From assembly GCF_002699855.1 (NCBI RefSeq), contig NZ_LKBW01000288.1, positions 1 to 64,000 of the forward strand: 64,000 nucleotides of DNA, written 5' to 3'. This document shows positions 40,649 to 49,678 of the stretch, in pieces. This DNA comes from Pseudomonas amygdali (lineage in GTDB: Bacteria > Pseudomonadota > Gammaproteobacteria > Pseudomonadales > Pseudomonadaceae). A program made the position numbers and the translations under genes. Below the pieces are notes generated by a model that did no database searches, had not been told where the DNA came from, and saw only the letters and a list, made by a program, of their open reading frames with translations. Position 1 is the first letter of the stretch; each line of letters starts with the position of its first letter.

Positions 40649-41647
40649 TCAATTGCTCCAGACACCCTCACCGGACAGCCGCTCCCGGTCGTGACCTGCC
40701 TGCAGATTAAGCGCTGGACCCTTCGGTATGATGCCGGTCGGATTGATGGTGCGATGGCTCGCGTAGTAGTGGCCCTTGATGTGCTCGAAGTTCACGGTCT
40801 CCACGATACCTGGCCATTGGTACAACTCACGTAGCCAATTGCTGAGGTTCGGGTAATCCGCGATGCGCCGCAGGTTGCACTTGAAGTGGCTGTAATACAC
40901 CGCATCGAAGCGCACGATGGTGGTGAACAGGCGTATGTCGGCTTCGGTCAGGTGTTTTCCCGTCAGGTAGCGCTTTTCGCCCAGCAGGTTTTCCAGCACG
41001 TCCAGTTCGGCAAACACATCATTGAATGCATCTTCGTATGCCCCCTGCGAGGTGGCGAACCCGGCCCTGTAGACACCGTTGTTGACGTTCGGATAAATCT
41101 GCTCGTTGAGCTCGTCGATGCTCGCCCGCAAGGCTTGCGGATAAAAGTCCAGCGTGTTGCCGGTCAATTCGTCGAATGCGCCATTGAACATGCGAATGAT
41201 TTCCGCAGACTCATTGCTGACGATGCATTTCCGCTGTTTGTCCCACAGCACAGGGACAGTAACGCGTCCGGTATAGCTGGGATCATCGGCCGTATAGCGT
41301 TGGTGAAAGAACTGGAAGTCATCCAGTGCATCGCCGCTGGAGCCTTTTTGCTGATCAAAAGTCCAGCCATTTTCCAGCATCAACCAACTGACCACTGAAA
41401 CGCCGATCAGGTTTTCCAGTCCCTTGAGCTTGCGTACGATCAGTGTGCGGTGTGCCCACGGGCATGCCAGTGAGACATACAAGTGGTAGCGGCCGGCCTG
41501 TGCAGCAAAACCGCCCTCACCGGATGGCCCCGCTTGTCCGTCGACTGTGACCCAGTTGCGTCGTTGCGCATTTTCGCGCTGAAAGGCGCCATCTTTGCTG
41601 CTTTCGTACCACTGGTCTTGCCAGTGTCCTTCGACCAGAAGACCCAT
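40649..41647 (-). CDS. Glutathionyl-hydroquinone reductase (YqjG/Xi-class GST)
   Basis: The 332-residue protein has the N-terminal thioredoxin-like domain with the catalytic CPWAHRT motif (residues about 63-69) and a C-terminal helical GST domain (DIRLFTTIVRFDAVYYSHFK). Family members remove glutathione from glutathionyl-hydroquinones. The length is typical of the Xi class and longer than ordinary GSTs. It is separated from the TrpD2-like gene upstream by 108 bases and is convergent with cysG. Confidence 0.9.
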   Translation of the reverse strand: MGLLVEGHWQDQWYESSKDGAFQRENAQRRNWVTVDGQAGPSGEGGFAAQAGRYHLYVSLACPWAHRTLIVRKLKGLENLIGVSVVSWLMLENGWTFDQQKGSSGDALDDFQFFHQRYTADDPSYTGRVTVPVLWDKQRKCIVSNESAEIIRMFNGAFDELTGNTLDFYPQALRASIDELNEQIYPNVNNGVYRAGFATSQGAYEDAFNDVFAELDVLENLLGEKRYLTGKHLTEADIRLFTTIVRFDAVYYSHFKCNLRRIADYPNLSNWLRELYQWPGIVETVNFEHIKGHYYASHRTINPTGIIPKGPALNLQAGHDRERLSGEGVWSN

Positions 41648-41755
41648 GTCTGACTCCCATTTCCAGGTTATAGAGCTTGGAGGTCAGCCAGGGCGCATCG
41701 GTTCGACCTAAAACGCGTAAGATTATGGGGGCTGGTGATCGTCACAGCCGATAGG

Positions 41756-42757
41756 TCAAAGGTTCTTGGCGCGGCGATCCCAGAACACTCGGGCTTGCTC
41801 GAAAGCGTCGTCGCGAGCGACACCCAGGCCGCGCAGGGCATGCGCGATTGTCGATATCAACGCCAGTTGCGGGTAGCTGTCTTCGATTTCCCCGCGCCAT
41901 AAGGCCAACAGTTGCTGCGGGTCGAGTGTCGCCGGTTTTACGTGACGGCGCGGCGAAAGCGCTGGCCACTCCTCGTCCCAAGGCTGGCCGCCAGTGGTGC
42001 CGTACAAATGGCTGATGGTGTCCGGATTGATCTCGATTTCGCCACCGTCACCCTTGACCACAATGGCGTTGTCGCCCAGCAGGCTGCTGGCATCGCGATG
42101 CACGCTCTGATAGCCCGGATGAAAGATGCTTTGCAGGCCGCAACGGGCCTGAAGCGGGTTGAGAATGCGTGCCAGAGAATGAATGGGGGAGCGCAGGCCC
42201 AGCGTGTTGCGCAGATCAATCATGCGTTGCAGCTGCGGTGCCCAGTCCCCTAGCGGAATGAACGCTATATTGCCTTGCTCAAGCGAGGTTTCGACTGCTG
42301 ACCAGTTGCGGCACAGGGGAATATTCAGCAGGCCGAGCAATTGTTCGGTGTACAGGCGTCCAGCAGTATGGGCACCGCCGCCGTGCAGGAGGATCTTCAC
42401 GCCGTTTTGCGCCAGACACTTGGCCGCCAGCAAGTACCACGGCAGATGACGCTTTTTCCCTGCGTAGGTCGGCCAGTCGATATCGACCTGAATCGCCGGA
42501 GCATTCAGGCGTTCGCGCACGGCTTCGGTAAACCCCGCCAGTTCCTCAGGGCTTTCTTCCTTATGGCGCAGCAGCATCAGGAATGCCCCGAGCTGAGTGT
42601 CCTCGACTTTCTCATCGAGCAACATGCCCATGGCCTCTCGCGCTTCTTCGCGCGTCAGGTTGCGCGCACCGCGTTTGCCTTTGCCCAGAATGCGCACAAA
42701 TGTCGCAAAGGGATGCTCTTCAGGTGTTTCGGTAACAAGCGCGGCGTAATCGTTCAT
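41756..42757 (-). CDS. ybiB: TrpD2-like protein (YbiB family), glycosyltransferase-fold nucleic-acid-binding protein
   Basis: The 333-residue protein has the anthranilate-phosphoribosyltransferase fold. It has an N-terminal helical domain (LTREEAREAMGMLLDEKVED) and a catalytic-like domain with LHGGGAHTAGRLYTEQLL. E. coli YbiB/TrpD2 lacks anthranilate transferase activity, binds nucleic acids and is SOS-linked. The ATG at 42757 overlaps the tusE stop by 4 bases, so it is coupled to the tus operon; a TTG two codons upstream is less likely. Confidence 0.87.
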   Translation of the reverse strand: MNDYAALVTETPEEHPFATFVRILGKGKRGARNLTREEAREAMGMLLDEKVEDTQLGAFLMLLRHKEESPEELAGFTEAVRERLNAPAIQVDIDWPTYAGKKRHLPWYLLAAKCLAQNGVKILLHGGGAHTAGRLYTEQLLGLLNIPLCRNWSAVETSLEQGNIAFIPLGDWAPQLQRMIDLRNTLGLRSPIHSLARILNPLQARCGLQSIFHPGYQSVHRDASSLLGDNAIVVKGDGGEIEINPDTISHLYGTTGGQPWDEEWPALSPRRHVKPATLDPQQLLALWRGEIEDSYPQLALISTIAHALRGLGVARDDAFEQARVFWDRRAKNL

Positions 42758-43089
42758 ATGCAATTGGTCGGTTTAGGCAGGCCCGCCAGCTTGGCGGCGA
42801 GTTTGGCGGGAGTGCCGTTGAACAGGCGGTTGAGGTGCATGCTGTTGCCTTTTTCCGTACCCAGCTTCAGTGCGGTGTATTTGATCAGCGGCCGAGTGGC
42901 TGGCGAAAGCTGAAACTCGGCGTAGAAATCCCGCAGCAACTGGAGGATTTCAATGTGCTCGGCACTCAGGGTGATACCTTCCTCAGCGGACAGAGCGTGT
43001 GCGACGTCCAGCGACCAGTCGTTGAGGTCCTGCAGAAAGCCATCCTTGTCCAGTTCGATGCTGTGCCCGTCAATCGTCAACTGTTTCAT
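42754..43089 (-). CDS. tusE: Sulfurtransferase TusE (DsrC family)
   Basis: The 111-residue protein is the last carrier of the Tus relay and hands persulfide sulfur to MnmA. The conserved penultimate cysteine is present (PTNCI at the C-terminus), as is the DsrC core DWSLDVAHALSAEEGITLS. It overlaps both tusB and the TrpD2-like gene by 4 bases. The target enzyme MnmA is encoded at 22993-24123. Confidence 0.95.
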   Translation of the reverse strand: MKQLTIDGHSIELDKDGFLQDLNDWSLDVAHALSAEEGITLSAEHIEILQLLRDFYAEFQLSPATRPLIKYTALKLGTEKGNSMHLNRLFNGTPAKLAAKLAGLPKPTNCI

Positions 43090-43385
43090 AGCCAGGTATT
43101 GACCTTGTCGAAGCGTAAGGACAGTTCCACGAAGGCAGGGTAGTCGATGCTGTTTACTCCGGTGGGCAGTGGCAGATTGCGTGCCTTGATGTCTTCATCA
43201 AGCACAAATAACTGCAATGAATCGACCAGGGGCTGTAGGGATTTCAATGGTGCGCATGACGGCGTCAGTGCATAAGTAGCATCGCCACAGAGCAATACGC
43301 CGTCGCCACGGCCCAGCAGGCGCAGGCAGCTGTCCAGTCGGGTGTCGGCAAAAGGCGAATGGGAGAGAACGTGCAAAGTAGTCAT
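43086..43385 (-). CDS. tusB: Sulfurtransferase complex subunit TusB (DsrH-like)
   Basis: This 99-residue subunit belongs to the TusBCD hexamer that passes sulfur from TusA to TusE. It starts MTTLHVLSHSPFADTRLDSC and contains GDGVLLCGDATYAL. It overlaps tusE by 4 bases and shares one base with the tusC stop. Length matches the family. Confidence 0.92.
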   Translation of the reverse strand: MTTLHVLSHSPFADTRLDSCLRLLGRGDGVLLCGDATYALTPSCAPLKSLQPLVDSLQLFVLDEDIKARNLPLPTGVNSIDYPAFVELSLRFDKVNTWL

Positions 43386-43747
43386 CAGATCGTAATCACC
43401 TCGTCGTAGCGGTCAAAAAGTGCCGACAGTTCGGAGCGTGTGTACAACTGACTGATTTCTTCGCTCAATGCGCTGGCAGGGATGCCGCGCTCGGTCAGGC
43501 TTTGCCCGCAGGCATACAGGTCTTCAACGCCGAACATCGACAGGGCCTTGAGGTTTGCGGTCAGGTCTTTCTGTTGCAGGGCGTCGGGCAACTGCTGCGG
43601 CGACAACTGGAAAACCCCGTCATCCAGAAACAGCAGGCCGACTGACAGATCGAATGCACCCCCCGCCAGCACGATGTCCAGCGCTTCACGGGCACCGGGG
43701 CCGGACCACGGCGATTGACGGCTGACTACCAATAATGATCTGGGCAT
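43385..43747 (-). CDS. tusC: Sulfurtransferase complex subunit TusC (DsrF-like)
   Basis: This 120-residue subunit of TusBCD starts at the ATG at 43747 (MPRSLLVVSRQSPW); the frame upstream of it reads into tusD. Typical features are AREALDIVLAGGAFDLSVGL and FGVEDLYACGQSLTERG. It lies one base after tusD. Confidence 0.93.
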   Translation of the reverse strand: MPRSLLVVSRQSPWSGPGAREALDIVLAGGAFDLSVGLLFLDDGVFQLSPQQLPDALQQKDLTANLKALSMFGVEDLYACGQSLTERGIPASALSEEISQLYTRSELSALFDRYDEVITI

Positions 43748-43748
43748 G

Positions 43749-44141
43749 TCACGGCCCTCCAAAGCAGATCAAACGATCAGCCGATTGCACGGCATCGTGC
43801 AACTGCCCCAGCCCGGACAATTCCCAAGGCTCCCGCAGATTCGCCGCTGGCCGCTGATAACGCTCGGCCTCTTGGGCATCAAGCACGCCACGACGCAGCG
43901 CGGCGGCGATGCATACCACGCCATCCAGGTGGTGTTCGGCGATGAAGTCACGCCATTGCAGGGCCATATCCTGCTCATCCTGAGGCGTCACGACATTGGC
44001 CGACGCGCTGTGTACGCCGTCTTGATAAAAAAACAACCGGACGATCTCATGTCCGCCTGCGAGTACGGCTTTGGCGAACAGCAAGGCTCTTCGCGAGGAG
44101 GGCGCATGGGCGGCGGAAAAAAGTGAGATGGCGAATTTCAT
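43749..44141 (-). CDS. tusD: Sulfurtransferase complex subunit TusD (DsrE-like)
   Basis: This 130-residue catalytic subunit of TusBCD carries its active-site cysteine in LDGVVCIAAALRRG (about residue 79). The ATG at 44141 (MKFAISLFSAAHAP) is used; an upstream frame extension is not conserved. In P. aeruginosa and E. coli yccA lies close to tus genes. Here 9.7 kb of accessory DNA separates tusD from the yccA-like gene. Confidence 0.94.
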   Translation of the reverse strand: MKFAISLFSAAHAPSSRRALLFAKAVLAGGHEIVRLFFYQDGVHSASANVVTPQDEQDMALQWRDFIAEHHLDGVVCIAAALRRGVLDAQEAERYQRPAANLREPWELSGLGQLHDAVQSADRLICFGGP

Positions 44142-44253
44142 GATCGGCTCTGCCAACAAAACATCCGCAATGATAAAGAATTCAAGGGCCGACGTGTGAG
44201 TTTGGCGCGGTTCGACCTGCAAGCACTGGGTCAGGGCGAAACCGTCTGAGTGT

Positions 44254-44280
44254 CGATTGATGTTCATCGGGCATCAATCG
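44254..44280. other. Inverted repeat between tusD and the MFS gene
   Basis: A perfect 9-base stem CGATTGATG / CATCAATCG with a 9-base spacer lies about 95 bases before the MFS start and 110 before tusD. There is no T-run on either side. It could be an operator for the divergent genes or a remnant of the insertion boundary. Confidence 0.45.
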
Positions 44281-44375
44281 ATGAAAATATAGCACTTATC
44301 GTTTCAAAGTGTGTCCGGCAGACTCCTTCCTCATAAGCGCTTACAACACTCTAATAAGATCGCTGGAGAACACTG

Positions 44376-45677
44376 ATGCACAGCTCATCCCCATCAGGAA
44401 CAGGCAACACCCGGTCGAAGGCCGGAGCAGTATTTCGCGTCACTTCAGGCAACTTCCTCGAGCAATTCGACTTCTTCCTGTTTGGCTTTTACGCCACCCA
44501 GATCGCCTCCGCCTTTTTCCCGGCCAGCAGTGAGTTTGCTTCGCTGATGATGACCTTCGCGGTCTTCGGTGCGGGCTTCCTGATGCGCCCGTTGGGTGCC
44601 GTTATTCTGGGCGCTTACATCGATGACGTGGGCCAGCGCAAAGGCTTGATCGTGACTCTGTCGATCATGGCCAGTGGCACGCTGTTGATTGTCCTGGTGC
44701 CCGGTTATGCGAGCATCGGCTTGTGGGCACCGGCATTGGTGCTGGTCGGCCGCTTGCTGCAAGGCTTTTCCGCAGGCGCGGAATTGGGCGGCGTGTCGGT
44801 GTATCTGGCAGAGATGGCGACACCCGGCCGCAAGGGCTTCTACACCAGTTGGCAGTCAGGCAGCCAGCAGGTGGCAATCGTTGTCGCTGCTGCGCTGGGT
44901 TACGGCTTGAACCAATGGATGACACCTGCTGCTGTCGCCGACTGGGGCTGGAGAATTCCGTTCGCCATCGGTTGCCTGATCATCCCGTTCATTTTCCTGC
45001 TACGCCGCAGCCTGCAGAAAACCGAAGAGTTCGCCACGCGCGCTCACCGTCCGACCATGCGACAGGCGTTCGCGACGCTGCTGCAAAACTGGCGCGTGGT
45101 GATTGCCGGCATGCTGATGGTGGCGATGACTACCACCACGTTTTACCTGATCACCATTTATGCACCGACATTCGGCAAAACCGTACTCAATCTGAATACC
45201 TCCGATGCGCTGCTGGTGACGTTGCTGGTCGGTGTCTCCAACTTTATCTGGCTGCCGGTCGGCGGCATGTTGAGCGACCGTTTCGGACGCAAGCCGCTGC
45301 TGGTAGCGATGACCCTGCTGACCATCATCAGCGCTTATCCGGCGCTGTCCTTTCTCGCTCAGGCGCCAAGCTTTGCTCATATGCTGGAAGTGCTGTTGTG
45401 GTTCTCGTTTCTCTACGGTTTGTATAACGGCGCGATGATTCCGGCGCTGACTGAAATCATGCCGGTAGAGGTACGGGTGGCCGGTTTTTCTCTGGCCTAT
45501 AGCCTGGCGACAGCAGTTTTCGGCGGTTTCACCCCGGCAATCTCGACCTGGTTGATCCATCTGACCGGTGACAAGGCTGCACCTGCTTACTGGATGACGT
45601 TCGCTGCAGCTTGCGCGCTTGGCGCGACCCTGGTGCTCTACCGGCACCTTTCGGTTCGCCCGCAACTGGCTGTTTAA
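44376..45677 (+). CDS. MFS transporter, metabolite:H+ symporter family (citrate/tricarballylate-type)
   Basis: The 433-residue protein has 12 transmembrane helices. The MHS-family signatures are [18 protein letters not shown] in helix 1, the loop [14 protein letters not shown], and [20 protein letters not shown] in helix 4. It most resembles CitA/TcuC-type tri- or dicarboxylate symporters, but substrate specificity cannot be read off. GGAGAA precedes the ATG by 6 bases. It is followed 14 bases later by a periplasmic binding protein gene in the same direction. Confidence 0.85.
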   Translation: MHSSSPSGTGNTRSKAGAVFRVTSGNFLEQFDFFLFGFYATQIASAFFPASSEFASLMMTFAVFGAGFLMRPLGAVILGAYIDDVGQRKGLIVTLSIMASGTLLIVLVPGYASIGLWAPALVLVGRLLQGFSAGAELGGVSVYLAEMATPGRKGFYTSWQSGSQQVAIVVAAALGYGLNQWMTPAAVADWGWRIPFAIGCLIIPFIFLLRRSLQKTEEFATRAHRPTMRQAFATLLQNWRVVIAGMLMVAMTTTTFYLITIYAPTFGKTVLNLNTSDALLVTLLVGVSNFIWLPVGGMLSDRFGRKPLLVAMTLLTIISAYPALSFLAQAPSFAHMLEVLLWFSFLYGLYNGAMIPALTEIMPVEVRVAGFSLAYSLATAVFGGFTPAISTWLIHLTGDKAAPAYWMTFAAACALGATLVLYRHLSVRPQLAV

Positions 45678-45691
45678 TAAAGGAAAAAACT

Positions 45692-46471
45692 ATGAAACTG
45701 TTGCATAAACATCAATTGGCGGTGCTTTTTCTGGGCTGTATGGCAGTCAGCGTTGCCGCTCAGGCTGAAGAACTCAAGGTCATGACATCAGGCGGCTTTA
45801 CTGCTGCATATAAACTGCTGGGGCCGCAATACGCGACGTCTTCCGGGGATACACTGGACACCATCCTTGGCCCGTCGATGGGCAAGGCCCCCGAGGCCAT
45901 TCCAAACCGCCTGGCTCGTGGCGAGCATGCCGATGTGGTGATCATGGTCGGCTATGCGCTGGATGATTTGATCAAGCAAGGCAAGGTAGACCCGGCATCG
46001 CGGGTCGAGCTGGCCGATTCGCGGATCGGGATGGTGGTGAAGGAGGGGGCGGCCAAGCCTGCAATCGGTACCGACAGCGAGTTGAAAGACACGCTGCTCA
46101 AGGCGAAGTCGGTTGCTTACTCCGACAGCGCCAGTGGTGTGTACATCGAAAAAGAGCTTTTCAAAAAGCTCGGTATCGAGAAGGAACTCGCGCCGAAGGG
46201 CAAGATGATCGAGCGCATCCCGGTTGCTTCAGTGGTTGCCAAGGGCGACTACGAAGTGGGCTTTCAACAGGTGGCCGAACTGTTGCCGGTTCCCGGCGTG
46301 ACATTCGTGGCGAAGATTCCGGAAGACGTTCAGTCGGTTACCCGCTACGCCGCTGGCATTCCGGTCAGTACCGAGCACCCGAAGCAGGCGAAGGCATTGC
46401 TCGATTACCTGGCGTCCCCAAAAGCGCAGGCCACGGTGCAGTCTACCGGGCTGGATTCAGTTCCCCGCTGA
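45692..46471 (+). CDS. Periplasmic substrate-binding protein, ModA-like (type 2)
   Basis: The 259-residue precursor has a signal peptide of about 24 residues (MKLLHKHQLAVLFLGCMAVS then VAAQA|EE). The mature part has the type 2 periplasmic-binding fold of the molybdate-binding family: LKVMTSGGFTAAYKLLGPQY, ADVVIMVGYALDDLIKQGKV and a closing SPKAQATVQSTGLDSVP. No ABC permease or ATPase lies nearby. It follows an MFS symporter instead, so it may sense or scavenge an organic acid rather than serve an ABC importer. The ATG follows AAAGGAAAA. The 3' end overlaps the LysR gene by 15 bases on the opposite strand. Confidence 0.82.
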   Translation: MKLLHKHQLAVLFLGCMAVSVAAQAEELKVMTSGGFTAAYKLLGPQYATSSGDTLDTILGPSMGKAPEAIPNRLARGEHADVVIMVGYALDDLIKQGKVDPASRVELADSRIGMVVKEGAAKPAIGTDSELKDTLLKAKSVAYSDSASGVYIEKELFKKLGIEKELAPKGKMIERIPVASVVAKGDYEVGFQQVAELLPVPGVTFVAKIPEDVQSVTRYAAGIPVSTEHPKQAKALLDYLASPKAQATVQSTGLDSVPR

Positions 46472-47365
46472 ACGTAGCGGCATCTTCCTGACCAGTCGTT
46501 CCAGTTCAAGGGCTGCAGGCGTCAATGTCCTCCCGCGACTTTTGATCAGCCCTACGTTGCGAACCACTTCAGGTGCAACCAATGGCACGCTCACCAGAAA
46601 CGGGTGAGCGGTCATCGGCATGGCAATCGAGGGCACCGCCGCCACGCCGAGGCCGGCCTCCACAAGGCCGATCATGGTGGTGACATGCCGCGTTTCGCAG
46701 ATACTCTCCTTGTTCGGGCGTGAGAGCGCCAGCGCCTGATCCAGTACCAGACGGTTACCTGACGTTATGTCCAGAGCGATGTAGTCGTGGCGGTACATTT
46801 CCTCCCAGCTCACGCTGGCGCAGGTCGCAAGCGGGTGATCCCGGCGGCAGGCCATCACATAGCGTTCCTGAAGAAGCAATTCGAAGTCGACCTCCGGTGC
46901 CAGATTGCCGCTGAAACTCACCCCGAAATCTGCCTCGCCAAGGGCAACTGCGCTGTTGACCTCGTTGGCGCTGGCATCCATGACGCGGATTCTGATTTTT
47001 GGAAACAGCTTATGAAACTCGCTGATGACCTGCGGCATGAAGTAGTAGGCGGCTGACGGCACGCAAGCAATGGTGACGCTACCCATCCGGGTGGAACCGA
47101 CGCCATCGATGGTCATCAATGCGATGTCGAGGTCATCCAGTATTCGCTCGACCTGAGGCAGAAATGCACGGCCCACCGTGGTCAGGCTGACCCTGCGGGT
47201 GGTCCGTTCAAACAGCTTCACGTTCAGCGCAGACTCAAGCTTTTCTATACGGCGGCTGAGTGCAGGCTGGGTGATCTGCACGGTTTCAGCGGCCTTGCGG
47301 AAGCTGCCATTCTCGACCACGGCACGAAATGCCTGGAGGTCGTTTAGGTCGAAATTGATGGGCAT
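46457..47365 (-). CDS. LysR-family transcriptional regulator
   Basis: The 302-residue protein has an N-terminal winged helix (residues about 5-62: DLQAFRAVVENGSFRKAAET, ALSRRIEKLESALNVKLFER) and a C-terminal type 2 periplasmic-fold effector domain. It is convergent with the MFS and binding-protein genes and likely regulates them, as LysR proteins commonly control neighbouring catabolic transporters. The target promoter would be ahead of the MFS gene, 3 kb away. The effector is unknown. Confidence 0.92.
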   Translation of the reverse strand: MPINFDLNDLQAFRAVVENGSFRKAAETVQITQPALSRRIEKLESALNVKLFERTTRRVSLTTVGRAFLPQVERILDDLDIALMTIDGVGSTRMGSVTIACVPSAAYYFMPQVISEFHKLFPKIRIRVMDASANEVNSAVALGEADFGVSFSGNLAPEVDFELLLQERYVMACRRDHPLATCASVSWEEMYRHDYIALDITSGNRLVLDQALALSRPNKESICETRHVTTMIGLVEAGLGVAAVPSIAMPMTAHPFLVSVPLVAPEVVRNVGLIKSRGRTLTPAALELERLVRKMPLRSAGN

Positions 47366-47428
47366 TGCATGACCAGGATTATTGATTCGGTATGGACATC
47401 AATATATCAGGTTGCGCGGGCAGGGCAG

Positions 47429-49678
47429 TCAGGCCGTCAAGGTCTTCGCAAGCGCAATCGCGTTCGGTATATCAAGCTGGCTGGAGGCAAATGATTTGAT
47501 CAGCAACGAATTTGGCAGGGCCCAGTCCCACTTCTCCCGTATCAGATTCTTCACATCTTTCAGCAGTGGTTCCACGTCGGTTGCGTCCAGTTCCGCAATC
47601 CTGCCCAGTGCTGTCAGCACGCTTTCCTGAGAGGCGCTGATTTCGAGTACTAGTCCCGAAGCTGTGCACATGACCCCAGCCTGGTTAAGCAGCAAGCACA
47701 GCGCATCATTGGTGTAGTCGCCCGCCCAGGTCAGCAGATAGCTGTTTGAGGTCGATCCCGTCAGACACTGGTCAGCTAGCCCCAGCCGGTGAAATGTCTG
47801 GCGCGCTTCCGCCAGTAGGACTTGTGCATTGGCATCGAGGAACGGGCAGGGGGTGACCTCCGTCAGTACCGCGCGCATTTCTTTACGCACCCGGTCATGG
47901 ATCTTTGCGCCCAGTCCGTCGAATACCGGAGGTTCGCCGCCACGGGCGCGTTTGACAGTAATGACTTTCTTTTCCAGGTCCACATCCATGACCTGCCAGC
48001 GTTTGCCTGCAAAGATGATGCGTTGCCCGAGGGTCAGCGGGCGGCTGACAGGAATGGAACCTAGCGGCTTGCCATCGAGAAGCAGCCTGAATTCTTCGTC
48101 GCTGCTGAACGCGCTGTAGAACTCGTAGTGGTTGACCAGCTTTTCACCGATCTCGCCAGGCAATAGCAGGCCAGAGCTGTCCTGGACGATCAGTTTCTTT
48201 TCACCCAGAGTCTTGAGAAGGGCCATGAAGTCGTTTTTATCAACGGCCGCGAATGTTCCGCTCGCGATCAGCTCATTCCAGAGCTGTGAAGCATGTGCAC
48301 CACCTTGCTGCGCAATCGTAGACAGGCATTGCTGGACCAGCGTAGAGGCGTGCAGGCCGTTTGCTCTTGGAGGTTCGAACCACTTTTCGATCAACAATCG
48401 AATCATGGCGATTGTCTGCACCAGGTTTTGCCGGAGCTGATCCGAGAGGTCTGAATCAGGTGTCAGGGTGTCTTCCTGGCAGTAGGCGCGAAGTGTGGCG
48501 GGCTCACCTGCGCGACGCCCGGAGCGGCCTAGTCGCTGGCGCAGGCTCGCCACTGATGGCGGAGGTCCGATCTGCGCGACCGCCTTGATGTTACCGATAT
48601 CGATGCCAAGTTCGAGGGTCGTTGTGCAGACGGCCGAGGCGGGCGGGCTGCCGGCCTTCAGTGCTCGCTCCGTATCTTCACGCAAGTCTCGAGACAAGCT
48701 TCCGTGGTGAGGCAGGAACTCGTTCGGCAAACCGTCGTTTTCGCACAAATGCCGCAGCCGGTCGGCGTACCATTCAACTTTGTCGCGGCTATTGGGAAAG
48801 ATCAGATTGTTACTGCCACGTAATACCTTGTACATATGCGCGGCTATAGCGTGTCTGGTCCCGGAGACATCCTCTTTCTGCTCTTCATCCTGATCGTTGT
48901 CGTTGTCTTTTGTGACGACCATCTGCAGGTTTGCCGCCAGTTTCTTCATCGGCAGCATGGTGTAACCACGTACCTGAACCTGAAGGTCCTGGCCCGACGT
49001 TTGAGAAATGATTTCGTCCATGCGCTGGCCTTGCCCCGGACGCAGGAACTCGCGGGCGAGCGCCATCTCACCTAGGGTTGCAGACAGCCCTACGCGTGGC
49101 AGCTTTTTGCCGACGACCGTTTCCACGCGATGCATCAGGGACTGCAATTGTTTGCCGCGCTCGCTGCCGATGAAAGCATGTAATTCGTCGATGACGATGT
49201 AGCGAAGGGGCTGAAAGAGGCCAGCAAGTGCCGAGCCCCGGTTCACGAACAGGGCTTCCAGCGACTCGGGGGTTATGAGCAGTACACCGCTGGGCGATTT
49301 CAGAAAACGATGCTTTCTGCTTGCCGAAACATCCCCGTGCCAGCCGACCACCGGGATCTCCAGATGCTCGCAAAGACGTGTCAACCTGTCCCACTGATCA
49401 TTGATCAAGGCTTTGAGCGGGCTGATATAGAGCACAGCGCCCGGCGCATCGGTATTGTTGAGCAAATGGGTCAGAATGGGCAGAAATGCCGCCTCGGTCT
49501 TGCCCGCTGCGGTGGAGGCCGCAATTATAACGTCGCGATCAGCGTCGATCAGCGCAGGGATGGCCCATTCCTGAGCATCCCTTAGCGATGTCCAGCCTTG
49601 CGACCACACCCATTGCTGTACATTGGGGTGAAGCCGTTGGAATGCGGATGAGTCAGAGCTTGAAGCTTGTGAGTTCAT
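47429..49678 (-). CDS. sngC: Lhr-like DEAD/DEAH-box helicase (Shango SngC)
   Basis: This 749-residue superfamily 2 helicase shows Walker A ASTAAGKTE (residues 54-62), motif II DELH (164-167), motif III SATLGE, TTLELGIDIGN, and motif VI QRLGRSGRRAG. The core is followed by a long Lhr-type C-terminal region of about 300 residues. It is the third gene of the minus-strand operon and overlaps the ATPase gene by 26 bases, so translation is coupled. The combination of TerB protein, BrxD-like ATPase and this helicase is the published composition of the Shango anti-phage system. Naming rests on architecture, not on a profile search. Confidence 0.87.
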   Translation of the reverse strand: MNSQASSSDSSAFQRLHPNVQQWVWSQGWTSLRDAQEWAIPALIDADRDVIIAASTAAGKTEAAFLPILTHLLNNTDAPGAVLYISPLKALINDQWDRLTRLCEHLEIPVVGWHGDVSASRKHRFLKSPSGVLLITPESLEALFVNRGSALAGLFQPLRYIVIDELHAFIGSERGKQLQSLMHRVETVVGKKLPRVGLSATLGEMALAREFLRPGQGQRMDEIISQTSGQDLQVQVRGYTMLPMKKLAANLQMVVTKDNDNDQDEEQKEDVSGTRHAIAAHMYKVLRGSNNLIFPNSRDKVEWYADRLRHLCENDGLPNEFLPHHGSLSRDLREDTERALKAGSPPASAVCTTTLELGIDIGNIKAVAQIGPPPSVASLRQRLGRSGRRAGEPATLRAYCQEDTLTPDSDLSDQLRQNLVQTIAMIRLLIEKWFEPPRANGLHASTLVQQCLSTIAQQGGAHASQLWNELIASGTFAAVDKNDFMALLKTLGEKKLIVQDSSGLLLPGEIGEKLVNHYEFYSAFSSDEEFRLLLDGKPLGSIPVSRPLTLGQRIIFAGKRWQVMDVDLEKKVITVKRARGGEPPVFDGLGAKIHDRVRKEMRAVLTEVTPCPFLDANAQVLLAEARQTFHRLGLADQCLTGSTSNSYLLTWAGDYTNDALCLLLNQAGVMCTASGLVLEISASQESVLTALGRIAELDATDVEPLLKDVKNLIREKWDWALPNSLLIKSFASSQLDIPNAIALAKTLTA

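Noticed and set aside
47366..47428. Attachment-site duplicate of the tRNA-Ser 3' end at the far side of the accessory block
   Set aside because: I compared the left end of the Shango operon with the tRNA 3' end and saw no repeat; no integrase gene is present.
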